This document shows, piece after piece, positions 8,003 to 16,378 of a stretch of DNA of 64,000 nt. Below the pieces are notes generated by a model, which was not told where the DNA came from, made no database searches, and saw nothing but the letters and a program-made list of their open reading frames with translations. The first letter of the stretch is position 1. Every line of letters starts with the position of its first letter. The position numbers were made by a program, and so were the translations under genes. The stretch spans positions 1 to 64,000 of the forward strand of contig NZ_CABQHJ010000002.1 in the NCBI RefSeq assembly GCF_902463975.1. Direction: 5' to 3'. The DNA is from Phascolarctobacterium_A sp902463975. GTDB taxonomy: Bacteria; Bacillota; Negativicutes; Acidaminococcales; Acidaminococcaceae.

Positions 8003-8992
8003 TTATTTATTTTCCAGCTTCATGCGACGTTCAGCAACACCGTTAAGGAAGTACAGCGCCAGCCAGCAGCCAACATGAGATGCTGTTTGCAAAGTACCGT
8101 TTTCCGGATAAATTTCTACGAAATCCAAAGAGCAGGCACCGGCAAGAGCTGCCTCATGCACCATGCTCAACAGCTCATAGCTGGTCAGACCGCCCATATC
8201 TTGCGGGCCTTGCGGCATATAAGCAGCGTCCAGAGCATCGGCACAGATAGTAATATAAATTACTTCCGTATCCTTGGAAACTACAGCCAAAGCTTTTTTA
8301 ATCGCTGCCTTCCAGCCTTCTTCTTTAATCTCACGACAGGGAATAACAGTAGCACCGTATTTTTGGGCGTTTCTGTATTCCTGCTGATGATTACGCGGTC
8401 CGCGGATACCAATATGAGCAATCTTGGTAGCATCCATATTGGGGTCATTATACAGCTGGAAGAACGGAGAGCAACGAGAGTATTTGTCATCACCGAAGTT
8501 ATCGTAGTTATCAAGATGAGCATCAAAGTGCAGCACGCCTACTTTTTTCGGATGGCGTTTGGCCATTTCGCTGATCAGAGGATAGGCGATACCATGGTCA
8601 CCGCCTAAAACGATAGGCACACATTTTGCATCCAGCAGCTCGCCATATCTTTCACGAATTTGTGCAAAGGTGAACTCGTAGTTACCATTTTGTACAGCAA
8701 CGTCGCCATAATCACCACCGGTAAGATGTTCAAAGGAATCAATATCAAAATCAGGCAGATAGCCGGTATAACGAATAGAAGCAGTACGAATAGATTTAGG
8801 ACCATCGGTGCAGGAGGAATAACCGCCAATAGTGCAGCCGCCTTCCCAGGGCACACCCATAACAGCAACATCAACCTTCTTTAAATCTTCCTTGTTTTCC
8901 AATACAGGCAGATTCAAAAATGTCGGAACACCACTATAAATATTGGTCGGTAAAAAATTAGGGTCATAAATTGTCGGTTTACTGTCTTTCAT
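8003..8992 (-). CDS. Ureohydrolase (arginase/agmatinase superfamily) with atypical metal site
   Basis: A 329-residue metalloenzyme that should hydrolyse a guanidino-type C-N bond. Metal motifs are GGDHG (His133) and FDAHLDNYD (Asp157, His159, Asp161). The third motif, SxDxD in almost all arginases and agmatinases, reads TICADALDAA here, placing Cys250 where the first Asp ligand belongs and keeping Asp252. A Pro usually following this motif is Ala. It lies 48 nt after the transporter gene and is probably co-transcribed with it. The substrate could be agmatine, guanidinobutyrate, formiminoglutamate or guanidine; the altered ligand makes a routine agmatinase call unsafe. Confidence 0.85.
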   Translation of the reverse strand: MKDSKPTIYDPNFLPTNIYSGVPTFLNLPVLENKEDLKKVDVAVMGVPWEGGCTIGGYSSCTDGPKSIRTASIRYTGYLPDFDIDSFEHLTGGDYGDVAVQNGNYEFTFAQIRERYGELLDAKCVPIVLGGDHGIAYPLISEMAKRHPKKVGVLHFDAHLDNYDNFGDDKYSRCSPFFQLYNDPNMDATKIAHIGIRGPRNHQQEYRNAQKYGATVIPCREIKEEGWKAAIKKALAVVSKDTEVIYITICADALDAAYMPQGPQDMGGLTSYELLSMVHEAALAGACSLDFVEIYPENGTLQTASHVGCWLALYFLNGVAERRMKLENK

Positions 8993-9040
8993 TAAAATAT
9001 CCTTCTTTCCTAGTCAAAACTAAACTATTTATTCATAAGA

Positions 9041-10285
9041 TCAGAACAGGCTGATAACGCTGCTCAGACCAAGGTATAAACTGATTAAGAAGATTATCCA
9101 GCCCAATGCAGTTTGTATAGCACTGTTGGTAAATTCACCCATGATTTTCTTGCTGCAGGTAAGATAAACCGTAACGCCTACAACTACAGGCAGAACGATA
9201 CCATTAACAGCCTGTGCCGTCATAATCAGCGCAATCGGATTAAAACCAAAAGCGGAGATAACAATACCGGTTACAAGAACCGCTGCATTAGTAATAACAA
9301 AGCGTTTATCGCTTCTGTCAGTTTTCCAGCCCCACAAGCCTGCAAGTACATAGGATACGCCCATCGGTGTGCAGACAGCACTGGAAACACCGGCAGCAAC
9401 CAGGCCAACAGCCATAAACGGCTCTGCAAAATCACCCAGAGTGGGCTGCAGCTGAACTGCCATATCCATAGCATTTTTTACGGTCATGCCATGCATAACA
9501 GCAGCCGAAGTAATCAAAATTGCACCGGTTACGATACCACCGATAATCATAGGGATGTTAGTACCAAAGGCAACCAGCGGCAGTTCCTCGGCGCTATGCC
9601 AGGTGCGCTTGGCGCTGGCAGCATGTAAAAACATGTTATAAGGAACAACGGTAGTACCAATCAAAGCCAGGCAGGTCATCAAAGAACCTTCCGGAATGTG
9701 CGGTACAAGACCACCAAACAATTCGCCAAGATTAGGTTGTACAACAATCATTGTAATCAGAAAAACAATGCACATAACTACAACGCAGACAGCCAAAAGC
9801 TTTTCCAGATATTTCAAAGCATCACCGGCAAAGCTTAAAAGCACCATAATGCACAGGCCCCAAATAGGTGCAATGATATGTGTCGAAACGCCGGTCAATG
9901 CACTGACGCCCAAAGCAGTACCTGTCAAATCACCGCCCATATAAGCAAAGCCGCCTACAGCGATAGCCACGGCAACAAGGCCTACAAGAAATTTTCTGAG
10001 CAGCGGACGGTCATCAAAAGCAATCTGCAAGGTTTCCGCCAAATCCTTTTGGGTTACCACGCCTAAACGTGCTGCCATACCCTGTGTAACAATAACAGCA
10101 ATTACGGAAAAGACTATGCACCACAACAATTCATAGCCATAACCGGCGCCGGCTCTGGTAGAGCTTGTTACGGTACCGGGACCGATAAAGGAACCGCAGA
10201 TTAAAAAACCTGGTCCCAAAGCAGCTAATTTTTCTTTAAAAGTAAAGTGACGCGGTGCTTTAGCACCATTTGTTTCCTTTTGCAT
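9041..10285 (-). CDS. NRAMP-fold membrane transporter lacking the canonical metal motifs
   Basis: A 414-residue integral membrane protein with about 11 helices and overall NRAMP similarity. Canonical divalent metal transporters carry DPGN in helix 1 and MPH in helix 6. Here helix 1 reads FIGPGTVTSS (residues 34-42) and helix 6 reads VVPYNMFLHAAS, so the binding Asp, Asn and Met are not in place. Either a different cation or an organic substrate is possible, since the fold is shared with LeuT/APC amino-acid carriers. It is the first gene of an operon with the ureohydrolase and is divergent from an IclR regulator. Confidence 0.8.
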   Translation of the reverse strand: MQKETNGAKAPRHFTFKEKLAALGPGFLICGSFIGPGTVTSSTRAGAGYGYELLWCIVFSVIAVIVTQGMAARLGVVTQKDLAETLQIAFDDRPLLRKFLVGLVAVAIAVGGFAYMGGDLTGTALGVSALTGVSTHIIAPIWGLCIMVLLSFAGDALKYLEKLLAVCVVVMCIVFLITMIVVQPNLGELFGGLVPHIPEGSLMTCLALIGTTVVPYNMFLHAASAKRTWHSAEELPLVAFGTNIPMIIGGIVTGAILITSAAVMHGMTVKNAMDMAVQLQPTLGDFAEPFMAVGLVAAGVSSAVCTPMGVSYVLAGLWGWKTDRSDKRFVITNAAVLVTGIVISAFGFNPIALIMTAQAVNGIVLPVVVGVTVYLTCSKKIMGEFTNSAIQTALGWIIFLISLYLGLSSVISLF

Positions 10286-10597
10286 TTGTAATGCCCCCTC
10301 AAAAAAATAAATATATCAGACGCGTTTCGCTTTACATTATCGTTTTTCTTTTTATATTATCGTCTGATATTATTTCTTATATCACTTTACAGCAGCTCTG
10401 TCAAGATTTTTTTGTACTATTAATGTAAAACATTTCCACAAATCACATTTTCAGATATTTTCTTCAGTCAGACGCTGAAATAGTCTGCGCCAATCAAAAA
10501 TAATGTATTATAAAAACGGCTCTCCAGCTCTTCATTGTCAGTCTAAATATATGTTATAATATATTTAATGTATCGAAGATATCGAAGGAGCATTATC
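10286..10597. promoter_or_regulatory. Divergent promoter region with inverted repeat
   Basis: This 312-bp spacer separates the transporter operon from the iclR-type gene. It contains a perfect inverted repeat, ATATCAGACG (10313-10322) and CGTCTGATAT (10361-10370), close to the transporter start. A TATAAT (10555-10560) precedes the regulator. The repeat is a good candidate for the IclR operator, though the 38-nt spacing between arms is wide and could also form an RNA hairpin. Confidence 0.55.
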
Positions 10598-11374
10598 ATG
10601 ACTACTACTACACCAAAGCTAATCCAATCAGTCCAGCGTGCTATTGATATCCTCAACTGCTTCAACAACAGCAACCCTGAAATAAGCATCAATGAAATCA
10701 GCGCCAAAACAAAACTGAACGTCAACACAGCCCGTGGACTTATCAATACAATGGTAGCAAACAATCTGCTGCTTTTAGACCATAACACCAACCATTACCG
10801 CTTGGGAAGCTTTTTTCTGAGCAAAGCAGGCATTATCCAAAGCCAAATCCGTTCTTATATCATTCTCTGTAAACCGCTGATGAATGCGTTGGCAGAAAAG
10901 TATCATATAACTGCCAGCCTGCAGATTGTCAACCAGGATGAAATTGTCACGATTTATTGTGCTTATCCTGTCAGTACCTCTTATTACATTACCTTGTCCG
11001 AATATACGCCTCTGCCGGAATACGTTACCTCATCCGGTAAGCTGCTTTTAAAGCATGTACTGCTTCCCGCACGTCCTGATTATCTGGACGATATTGAATT
11101 TAAGCCCTACACGCCATATACCTTAAAAAATAAACAGGAGCTGCAAAAACAGCTTGATGAAATTACGGTAAAAGGCTATTCCGTAGAAAAAGAGGAATTT
11201 AACCTTGATGTCGGCAGTATCGCTGTACCGATTTTTGATTTAAATAAAGACCTCATCGGCACCGTCAGCGTCACTGTCTTTGCCAGTGCCATGCCCCGTC
11301 TGGAAAAAAACTTGGTGCATGACCTGAAGCAGATTGCCGATCAGGTCGGCGGTTTAATCGGTATGCAAAAATAA
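10598..11374 (+). CDS. IclR-family transcriptional regulator
   Basis: A 258-residue regulator. An N-terminal winged helix (about 8-65, LIQSVQRAIDILNCF ... SINEISAKTKLNVNTARGLI) is followed by an IclR effector domain (about 80-255) with a KLLLKHVL and a C-terminal GSIAVPIFDLNKDLIGTVSV motif. IclR proteins usually sense a small metabolite and control an adjacent catabolic or uptake operon. Its divergent placement suggests it controls the NRAMP-fold transporter and ureohydrolase. The ATG at 10598 follows GAAGGAG; ten upstream in-frame codons are untranslated. Confidence 0.88.
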   Translation: MTTTTPKLIQSVQRAIDILNCFNNSNPEISINEISAKTKLNVNTARGLINTMVANNLLLLDHNTNHYRLGSFFLSKAGIIQSQIRSYIILCKPLMNALAEKYHITASLQIVNQDEIVTIYCAYPVSTSYYITLSEYTPLPEYVTSSGKLLLKHVLLPARPDYLDDIEFKPYTPYTLKNKQELQKQLDEITVKGYSVEKEEFNLDVGSIAVPIFDLNKDLIGTVSVTVFASAMPRLEKNLVHDLKQIADQVGGLIGMQK

Positions 11375-11384
11375 ACCTTGTACT

Positions 11385-11426
11385 AATCTCGTTGCTTCCT
11401 TACGCAAGTAACGAGATTTTCTTTTT
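11385..11426 (+). terminator. Rho-independent terminator after IclR gene
   Basis: AATCTCGTTGCTT (11385-11397) pairs with AAGTAACGAGATT (11406-11418) with one bulge and is followed by T-rich sequence. Confidence 0.85.
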
Positions 11427-11552
11427 CACGATATTGTCGTTTTTAAATTTGCAATTTCGTCTTGTATGATTTGCGACTTTTTTGTATAATGCATATGAGC
11501 TATATAGGTTTCTCTATATAGTCCAATGCAAAACAAGTGAGGGATTATTAAA

Positions 11553-12032
11553 ATGCAAGAAGAAGTTAAAGAACCGGTTTCCATGTTTGTTTTATTTGCC
11601 AGGATGTTTTCTATTACCGCCAAAAATCTGGAAAAAGAATTTGGCGAAAAAGGCCTGAAGGTCTTAGAGGACAGCGTTAAAGAATTTGGTATTGAACGTG
11701 GCAAGGACATTGCTGCCCGTGCCAAAGCCAACGGCAAAGAAAATACACTGGAAAATTATCTGGATAACTACGATATGGGACGCAGCGAAGAATTCGGTTA
11801 TGATACTGTTTATAAGCAAGACGGCATTCACCAGGATTTTCACCGCTGCGTATTTGCCAAAACCTGGATGGATGCAGGTGAAGAAAAATACGGTCGCATC
11901 TATTGCGAAAACATTGATCCTGCTATCGCAGAAGGCTATAACGAAAATATGGAATGTGTACATGACCATATCATGTATGCAGATGGTCATTGCACCTTCT
12001 GCTTCCGTATGAAAGAGAACAATAAAAAATAA
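11553..12032 (+). CDS. L-2-amino-thiazoline-4-carboxylate hydrolase-like protein
   Basis: A 159-residue soluble protein. The C-terminal half, with FHRCVFAKTWMDAG (about 92-105) and ending HDHIMYADGHCTFCFRM (about 137-153), matches the ATC hydrolase family (PF14196 type). ATC hydrolase opens a cyclic thiazoline to give S-carbamoylcysteine or cysteine in some pseudomonads, but most family members are uncharacterised and conserved Cys/His residues may serve other chemistry. Neighbouring genes handle methionine and cysteine, which fits a sulfur amino-acid role weakly. The start ATG follows GTGAGGG. Single gene. Confidence 0.65.
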   Translation: MQEEVKEPVSMFVLFARMFSITAKNLEKEFGEKGLKVLEDSVKEFGIERGKDIAARAKANGKENTLENYLDNYDMGRSEEFGYDTVYKQDGIHQDFHRCVFAKTWMDAGEEKYGRIYCENIDPAIAEGYNENMECVHDHIMYADGHCTFCFRMKENNKK

Positions 12033-12061
12033 TAACGGCAAACTATACCGACTAATAAAAA

Positions 12062-12116
12062 ACTCCCCTTAATATAGCTGTACATTTGCTGCAGCTGATA
12101 TCAAGGGGAGCTTTTC
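12062..12116. terminator. Bidirectional rho-independent terminator
   Basis: CTCCCCTT (12063-12070) pairs with AAGGGGAG (12103-12110), followed by CTTTT on the plus side and A-rich sequence on the other. It separates the convergent ATC hydrolase and metQ genes. Confidence 0.85.
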
Positions 12117-12137
12117 TATATATTTTTATTTTCTACA

Positions 12138-12941
12138 TTAAAATGCAGGTTCAATGGTGCCTTTATATTTATCGGCAATAAACTTCTTCACAGCCTCGGA
12201 CTGGTAAGCTTTCACAAAAGCCTTGTAAGCTTCTTTATCCTTATCCTTGTTGCGAGCAGCAATAATCATTACAGCCAGCGGCTCATCCATAGGCTCAAGG
12301 AAGATATTCTGCTTTTTAACATCTAAGCCACCGCTCATTACATAGTTCATGGTAATAGCAGCAGCATCTACATCAGCCAGACTGCGCGGCAGCTGTGCTG
12401 CCTCCAGTTCCTTAAATTTCAGATGCTTGGGATTATCGACAACATCCTTCGGAGTAGCCTTCATGCCCACGCCATCCTTCAGTTTCAACAAACCGGCGCG
12501 CTGCAAAAGCAACAGACCGCGACCACCGTTTGTCGGGTCGTTAGGAATCGCAATCGTTGCACCATCCGGAATATCCTTCACATCATGCACCTTATCACTG
12601 TAAATGCCCATGCGCATTAAAATAGCGTTGCCGATGGGCACAAGGTCAGTCTTGTTGGTCTTGTTAAAGTTATCCAGGAAGGGCTTATGCTGATAGCTTA
12701 CCAAATCAAGCTCGCCATCCGCCAAAGCCTTATCCGGGGTAACATAATCAGAGAACTCCACAACCTGTACCTTCAAGCCACTTTTTGCCGCTTCCTTGGC
12801 AGCAGCCTCCACAACCTCAGCATGAGGACCTGCAGTAGCGCCAACCTTAATCGTCGTTTCCGCCTGCTTATCACCGCCGCCGCAGCCTGCTGCCGCCAGT
12901 GCCACTACAGATAACGCAATAACCAATAATTTTTTCAACAT
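12138..12941 (-). CDS. metQ: MetQ/NlpA-family substrate-binding lipoprotein
   Basis: A 267-residue ABC solute-binding lipoprotein. The N-terminus has a hydrophobic signal and lipobox LAAAGC, so it is diacylated at Cys19. The mature protein has the NlpA fold with TIKVGATAGPHAEV, DGELDLVSYQHKPFLD and NDPTNGGRGLLLLQ. These proteins deliver D/L-methionine (sometimes other amino acids) to MetNI. No ATPase or permease gene is adjacent. A T-box leader with a plausible Met specifier lies directly upstream, which supports methionine as substrate. A strong AAAGGAG precedes the ATG. Confidence 0.9.
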   Translation of the reverse strand: MLKKLLVIALSVVALAAAGCGGGDKQAETTIKVGATAGPHAEVVEAAAKEAAKSGLKVQVVEFSDYVTPDKALADGELDLVSYQHKPFLDNFNKTNKTDLVPIGNAILMRMGIYSDKVHDVKDIPDGATIAIPNDPTNGGRGLLLLQRAGLLKLKDGVGMKATPKDVVDNPKHLKFKELEAAQLPRSLADVDAAAITMNYVMSGGLDVKKQNIFLEPMDEPLAVMIIAARNKDKDKEAYKAFVKAYQSEAVKKFIADKYKGTIEPAF

Positions 12942-12974
12942 AATTCATCGTCTCCTTTGTAAAACTATAAAACT

Positions 12975-13275
12975 AAAATAAAAAAAGCCTTCGTTTATCC
13001 ATACCGCATTTTCATTATGCAGTAAGGGACGAAAGCAAACTTCGTGGTACCACCCAATTTCACTGCTACCTCACGATAGCAGCCTCCTCAAGTACGCCGG
13101 ACTAAGCCATTAATACTTCAGCACTGTAACGGGTGCTCCCGGACGACCTAAACTTGCGCTTCAGCCAATCAGCTCCAAGACCATCTTCGGCAAAGTCTCC
13201 TGCGCTTCCTTGCACCAAACGAAAGCTCTCTGTGGCAGTACTCCTTGCGTACTCTTCTTTTCATCGCTCGTATAT
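12975..13275 (-). ncRNA. T-box riboswitch upstream of metQ
   Basis: Read on the minus strand, this leader contains the conserved T-box sequence TGGGTGGTACCACG (13043-13056), whose TGG binds the tRNA acceptor end. It also has the Stem I phrases AGAGAGC and TTTGGTGCAAG, and a terminator hairpin ending in a T-run (12980-12986). In the presumed specifier loop the minus strand reads GCCGAAGATGGTCTTGG. An ATG (Met) specifier at 13182-13184 fits the downstream methionine-binding protein, while GAT (Asp) offset by one is possible. Uncharged tRNA should stabilise antitermination and switch metQ on. Confidence 0.88.
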
Positions 13276-13716
13276 GAACTTGTGAGTAAAAATATACAAC
13301 TTGTCAAAGCATCTGTCAACAAAAAACAGGAAAATTTTTCTCAAAGCCTAGTATTTTAGTAGATTTGTAAACGATGTTACACAATTCACTTGCTTATACA
13401 ACTGCTATTCTGGCCCCTGCAACAGAAATATTATTTTTATTTTACATTTCTTCATTATAGCGCCCCAAAATACAATAAAAAGTGTAAATTTGCCTATTGA
13501 CAAACTAGGCTTTATCATGTAAATTATCAAGCAACATCACACAAGCATTGCTTGTTGATTTTGTTTCACGAATAAAAAATTTGACAATATCACGCTCAAC
13601 AGGTGAGAAGATTCCGGAGGAGAAAAAATGCAGCAATGTGCATAAAACTGCTTGCTGCAGTCCCGATGCAATATCCGGTATCTTGCCGCCTGACCTTGAA
13701 AGGAGAAGATGACACT
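13276..13716 (+). promoter_or_regulatory. Promoter and long leader of the trans-sulfuration operon
   Basis: TTGACA (13497-13502), a 17-nt spacer and TAAATT (13520-13525) form a good sigma-A promoter. The transcript would have a leader of roughly 185 nt. The leader holds an inverted repeat (CAAGCAA ... TTGCTTG, 13528-13557), a five-residue reading frame with a strong ribosome binding site (13628-13645), and a stem TGCAGCAA/TTGCTGCA around it. No known riboswitch consensus (SAM-I, T-box) is visible on this strand, so a leader-peptide mechanism is the main candidate. Confidence 0.55.
13628..13645 (+). CDS. Putative leader peptide MQQCA
   Basis: Five codons and a stop (ATG CAG CAA TGT GCA TAA) follow GGAGG with ideal 7-nt spacing. 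The reading frame overlaps the 5' arm of a stem (TGCAGCAA with TTGCTGCA about 17 nt on). It contains a single Cys codon upstream of a cysteine/methionine metabolic operon. Whether it is translated is unknown. Confidence 0.4.
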   Translation: MQQCA

Positions 13717-14856
13717 ATGGAATTTGCAACAAAATGTATTCATGAAATCGGCGCAGCTGACGCAACCGGCAGCATTACCCCGGCAATTTATCTTTCCTCA
13801 ACCTTTGCACACCCCAAGCTGGGGGACACTACAGGCTTTAATTATACACGTGAATCCAACCCGACACGTGCACGTCTGGAACAACTTCTGGCAGCATTGG
13901 AGAACGGTGTCGATGCCTTGGCTTTTTCCTCCGGCATGGCTGCAGTTGATGCGGTTATGAATCTTTTCGCGCCCGGCGACCACATTATCACCGGCAACGA
14001 TCTCTACGGCGGCTCCTTCCGTCTGTTCCGCAACCTCAATGCCAAAAACGGCGTAGAGTTCACTTCTGTGCATACTTCTAAGCTGGAAGAAATTAAGGCT
14101 GCCATTAAGCCCAATACCAAAGCCATCTTTTTGGAAACACCTACCAACCCCACAATGGAAATCAGTGATTTGCGTGCTATCAGCAAAATCGCCCGCGAAA
14201 ATAATTTTCTCGTTATCGTCGACAACACCTTCCTGACACCATATTTTCAAAAGCCGCTGGACCTTGGCGCTGATATCGTTATCCATAGCGGAACAAAATA
14301 TCTTTGCGGCCATAACGATGTACTCGTCGGCTTTACCGTAGCAAAGGACCCTGTTATTGCCGACAAGCTACGTCTGATTTATAAAACAACCGGTGCCTGT
14401 CTGGGAGCACTTGATGCCTGGCTCGTTATCCGCGGTATCAAAACTCTGCCGCTGCGTATGGAGCAGCACCAGAAAAACGCTTTTGCCATTGCCAAATGGC
14501 TGCAGGAGCAACCGCGTGTACAATATGTTTTATATCCCGGTCTGGAAAATCATCCCGGTTATGAAATCAACAAAGCGCAGACCACCGGCTTCGGCGGCAT
14601 GATTTCCTTTGCTGTAGACAACGCCGAAACAGCACGCCAAATTTTGGAAGGCGTCAAGCTCATCAAATTTGCCGAAAGCCTCGGCGGTACGGAAAGCCTG
14701 ATAACCTATCCGATTCGCCAGACGCATACCGACCTTACTGCTGAAGAATGTGCCGAAAAGGGGATTACAGATTGTCTGCTGCGCTTCTCTACAGGCATCG
14801 AAGCAACGCAGGATCTTATTGACGATTTGGCACAGGCCTTTGCTGCAATAGAATAA
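13717..14856 (+). CDS. Trans-sulfuration PLP enzyme (cystathionine gamma-synthase / gamma-lyase family)
   Basis: A 379-residue fold-type I PLP enzyme of the Cys/Met metabolism family. The PLP lysine is in HSGTKYLCGHNDVLVG. Family markers SRESNPTRARLE-like (YTRESNPTRARLEQLL), ALAFSSGMAA and ETPTNPTMEI are present. Members include cystathionine gamma-synthase, gamma-lyase, methionine gamma-lyase and O-acylhomoserine sulfhydrylase, which cannot be separated by eye. Pairing with a beta-lyase-type enzyme 29 nt downstream favours synthesis of cystathionine from O-acylhomoserine and cysteine. The ATG at 13717 follows AAAGGAG; the open frame extends 38 codons upstream through the leader. Confidence 0.88.
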   Translation: MEFATKCIHEIGAADATGSITPAIYLSSTFAHPKLGDTTGFNYTRESNPTRARLEQLLAALENGVDALAFSSGMAAVDAVMNLFAPGDHIITGNDLYGGSFRLFRNLNAKNGVEFTSVHTSKLEEIKAAIKPNTKAIFLETPTNPTMEISDLRAISKIARENNFLVIVDNTFLTPYFQKPLDLGADIVIHSGTKYLCGHNDVLVGFTVAKDPVIADKLRLIYKTTGACLGALDAWLVIRGIKTLPLRMEQHQKNAFAIAKWLQEQPRVQYVLYPGLENHPGYEINKAQTTGFGGMISFAVDNAETARQILEGVKLIKFAESLGGTESLITYPIRQTHTDLTAEECAEKGITDCLLRFSTGIEATQDLIDDLAQAFAAIE

Positions 14857-14885
14857 TTTGTAAGAATAAAGTTTGGTGATAAGCT

Positions 14886-16067
14886 ATGACTAAATATGAT
14901 TTTGACAAGATAATCGACAGACGTAATACAGACTGCTTAAAATACGATTTTGCCATTCAACGTGGTCGTCCGGCAGACGTTTTGCCTTTTTGGGTAGCAG
15001 ATATGGATTTTCCTATTGCCCGGGAAATACAGGAAGCACTTCTTGAACGCTGCCAACATGCCATCTTCGGCTATAGCGAAAGCACAGAAGCATATTTTCA
15101 CGCTGTCCGCGACTGGTATACTAAGCATTTTAACTGGAGCCCTGAATCCGAATGGCTCACCAAGACTCCCGGCATAGTTTTTGCCCTTGCTATGGCAGTA
15201 AAGGCCTTCACCCAAAAAGGTGAGGGAGTACTTGTACAGCAGCCGGTTTACTATCCTTTCAGCGAGGTTATAGAGGATAATGAACGCAAGCTGATTAATT
15301 CACCGCTCATTCTGAAAAACAGTCATTATGAAATGGACTTTGCCGATTTAGAAGAAAAAATCGTCGCTAACAATGTTAAGCTGATGCTTTTATGCTCACC
15401 GCATAACCCCGTAGGCCGTGTCTGGACCCGCGACGAGCTGCAAAATTTGGGCGATATCTGCCTTAAGCATGGTGTAATTACCGTAAGTGATGAAATTCAT
15501 GGTGATTTCGTCTGGGGAAATAACTCTCAGACGGTTTTTGCAAGTTTGGGTGAGCAGTACGAGCAAAATTGCGTAATCTGCACTGCACCCAGTAAAACCT
15601 TCAATATTGCCGGTCTGCAGGTATCCAATATCTTCATTCCTAACAAAAATCTACGTCGCCGCTTCCGCAAGCAGGTAGCGGCAGCAGGCTATAGTCAGGT
15701 AAACACCTTAGGCCTTGTTGCCTGTCAGGCAGCCTATACTTATGGTGAGGATTGGCTGCAGCAGGCAAAGGCTTATATCGAAGATAACATTAAATTTGTT
15801 GATGCTTATCTGAAGCAGAACCTGCCGCAGATTAAGCTGCTCCGGCCTGAGGGGACATATCTGATTTGGCTCGACTGCAGCGCCTTAGGCCTTACAGCTG
15901 CCGAACGCGAGCAGTGGCTCTGGCATAAAGCACACCTCTGGCTCGACGGAGGCGGTATCTTCGGCAAAGAGGGAGAAGCCTTTGAACGTATCAACGTTGC
16001 CTGCCCCCGTGCGCTATTATTAAAGGGACTTGAGCAGCTGAAGCAAGCTGTTCATGAATTAAATTAA
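14886..16067 (+). CDS. MalY/PatB-type aminotransferase, probable cystathionine beta-lyase
   Basis: A 393-residue class I/II aminotransferase-fold enzyme. Signatures are FWVADMDFPIA (N-terminal), CSPHNPVGRVWTRDEL, SDEIHGDFVW and the PLP-lysine motif APSKTFNIAGLQ. This set is characteristic of the MalY/PatB group, which cleaves cystathionine to homocysteine, pyruvate and ammonia. It follows the gamma-synthase-type gene by 29 nt, so together they could convert cysteine to homocysteine for methionine synthesis. Some PatB members also release H2S or act in transamination. Confidence 0.88.
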   Translation: MTKYDFDKIIDRRNTDCLKYDFAIQRGRPADVLPFWVADMDFPIAREIQEALLERCQHAIFGYSESTEAYFHAVRDWYTKHFNWSPESEWLTKTPGIVFALAMAVKAFTQKGEGVLVQQPVYYPFSEVIEDNERKLINSPLILKNSHYEMDFADLEEKIVANNVKLMLLCSPHNPVGRVWTRDELQNLGDICLKHGVITVSDEIHGDFVWGNNSQTVFASLGEQYEQNCVICTAPSKTFNIAGLQVSNIFIPNKNLRRRFRKQVAAAGYSQVNTLGLVACQAAYTYGEDWLQQAKAYIEDNIKFVDAYLKQNLPQIKLLRPEGTYLIWLDCSALGLTAAEREQWLWHKAHLWLDGGGIFGKEGEAFERINVACPRALLLKGLEQLKQAVHELN

Positions 16068-16108
16068 ATTTATTAATTCCATTCTTTCTACGATGTAACT
16101 GAAAAAAC

Positions 16109-16156
16109 TGCTGCCTTCTTTGTAGCAAAAGTGAAGGCAGCAGCTTATTTTTATTT
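16109..16156 (+). terminator. Rho-independent terminator of the trans-sulfuration operon
   Basis: CTGCTGCCTTC (16109-16119) pairs with GAAGGCAGCAG (16133-16143), followed by T-rich sequence. Confidence 0.9.
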
Positions 16157-16330
16157 TCGCTATACTTTTGCAGGCTCATTATTCCATCTTGTAAATTGAC
16201 GCCGATTTGTATATAATTCAGATAAGCTATCCTGTGCTTGTTTGCTGTAATACTCTTATCGGAGCAGATAAAACAGCGGAACAAATTGGTTTTAAAGCTA
16301 TAATAAAATATAATAAACTTACTTTTTTAC

Positions 16331-16352
16331 GCTTTTGCCTCTACGCAAAAGC
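16331..16352 (+). promoter_or_regulatory. Inverted repeat before the M20 hydrolase gene
   Basis: GCTTTTGC (16331-16338) and GCAAAAGC (16345-16352) form a short hairpin or operator 27 bp before the start codon. The rest of the 310-bp spacer (16068-16378) holds the upstream terminator and AT-rich promoter-like sequence; nothing else is recognisable. Confidence 0.35.
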
Positions 16353-16378
16353 CTAATGAAGCTGGAAGGGAGCATTAT

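Noticed and set aside
13590..13716. SAM riboswitch before the trans-sulfuration operon
   Set aside because: The SAM-I core phrases (AGAGxGGxGGAGGGA, GCAACC) are absent; the leader instead has a short frame and a simple stem.
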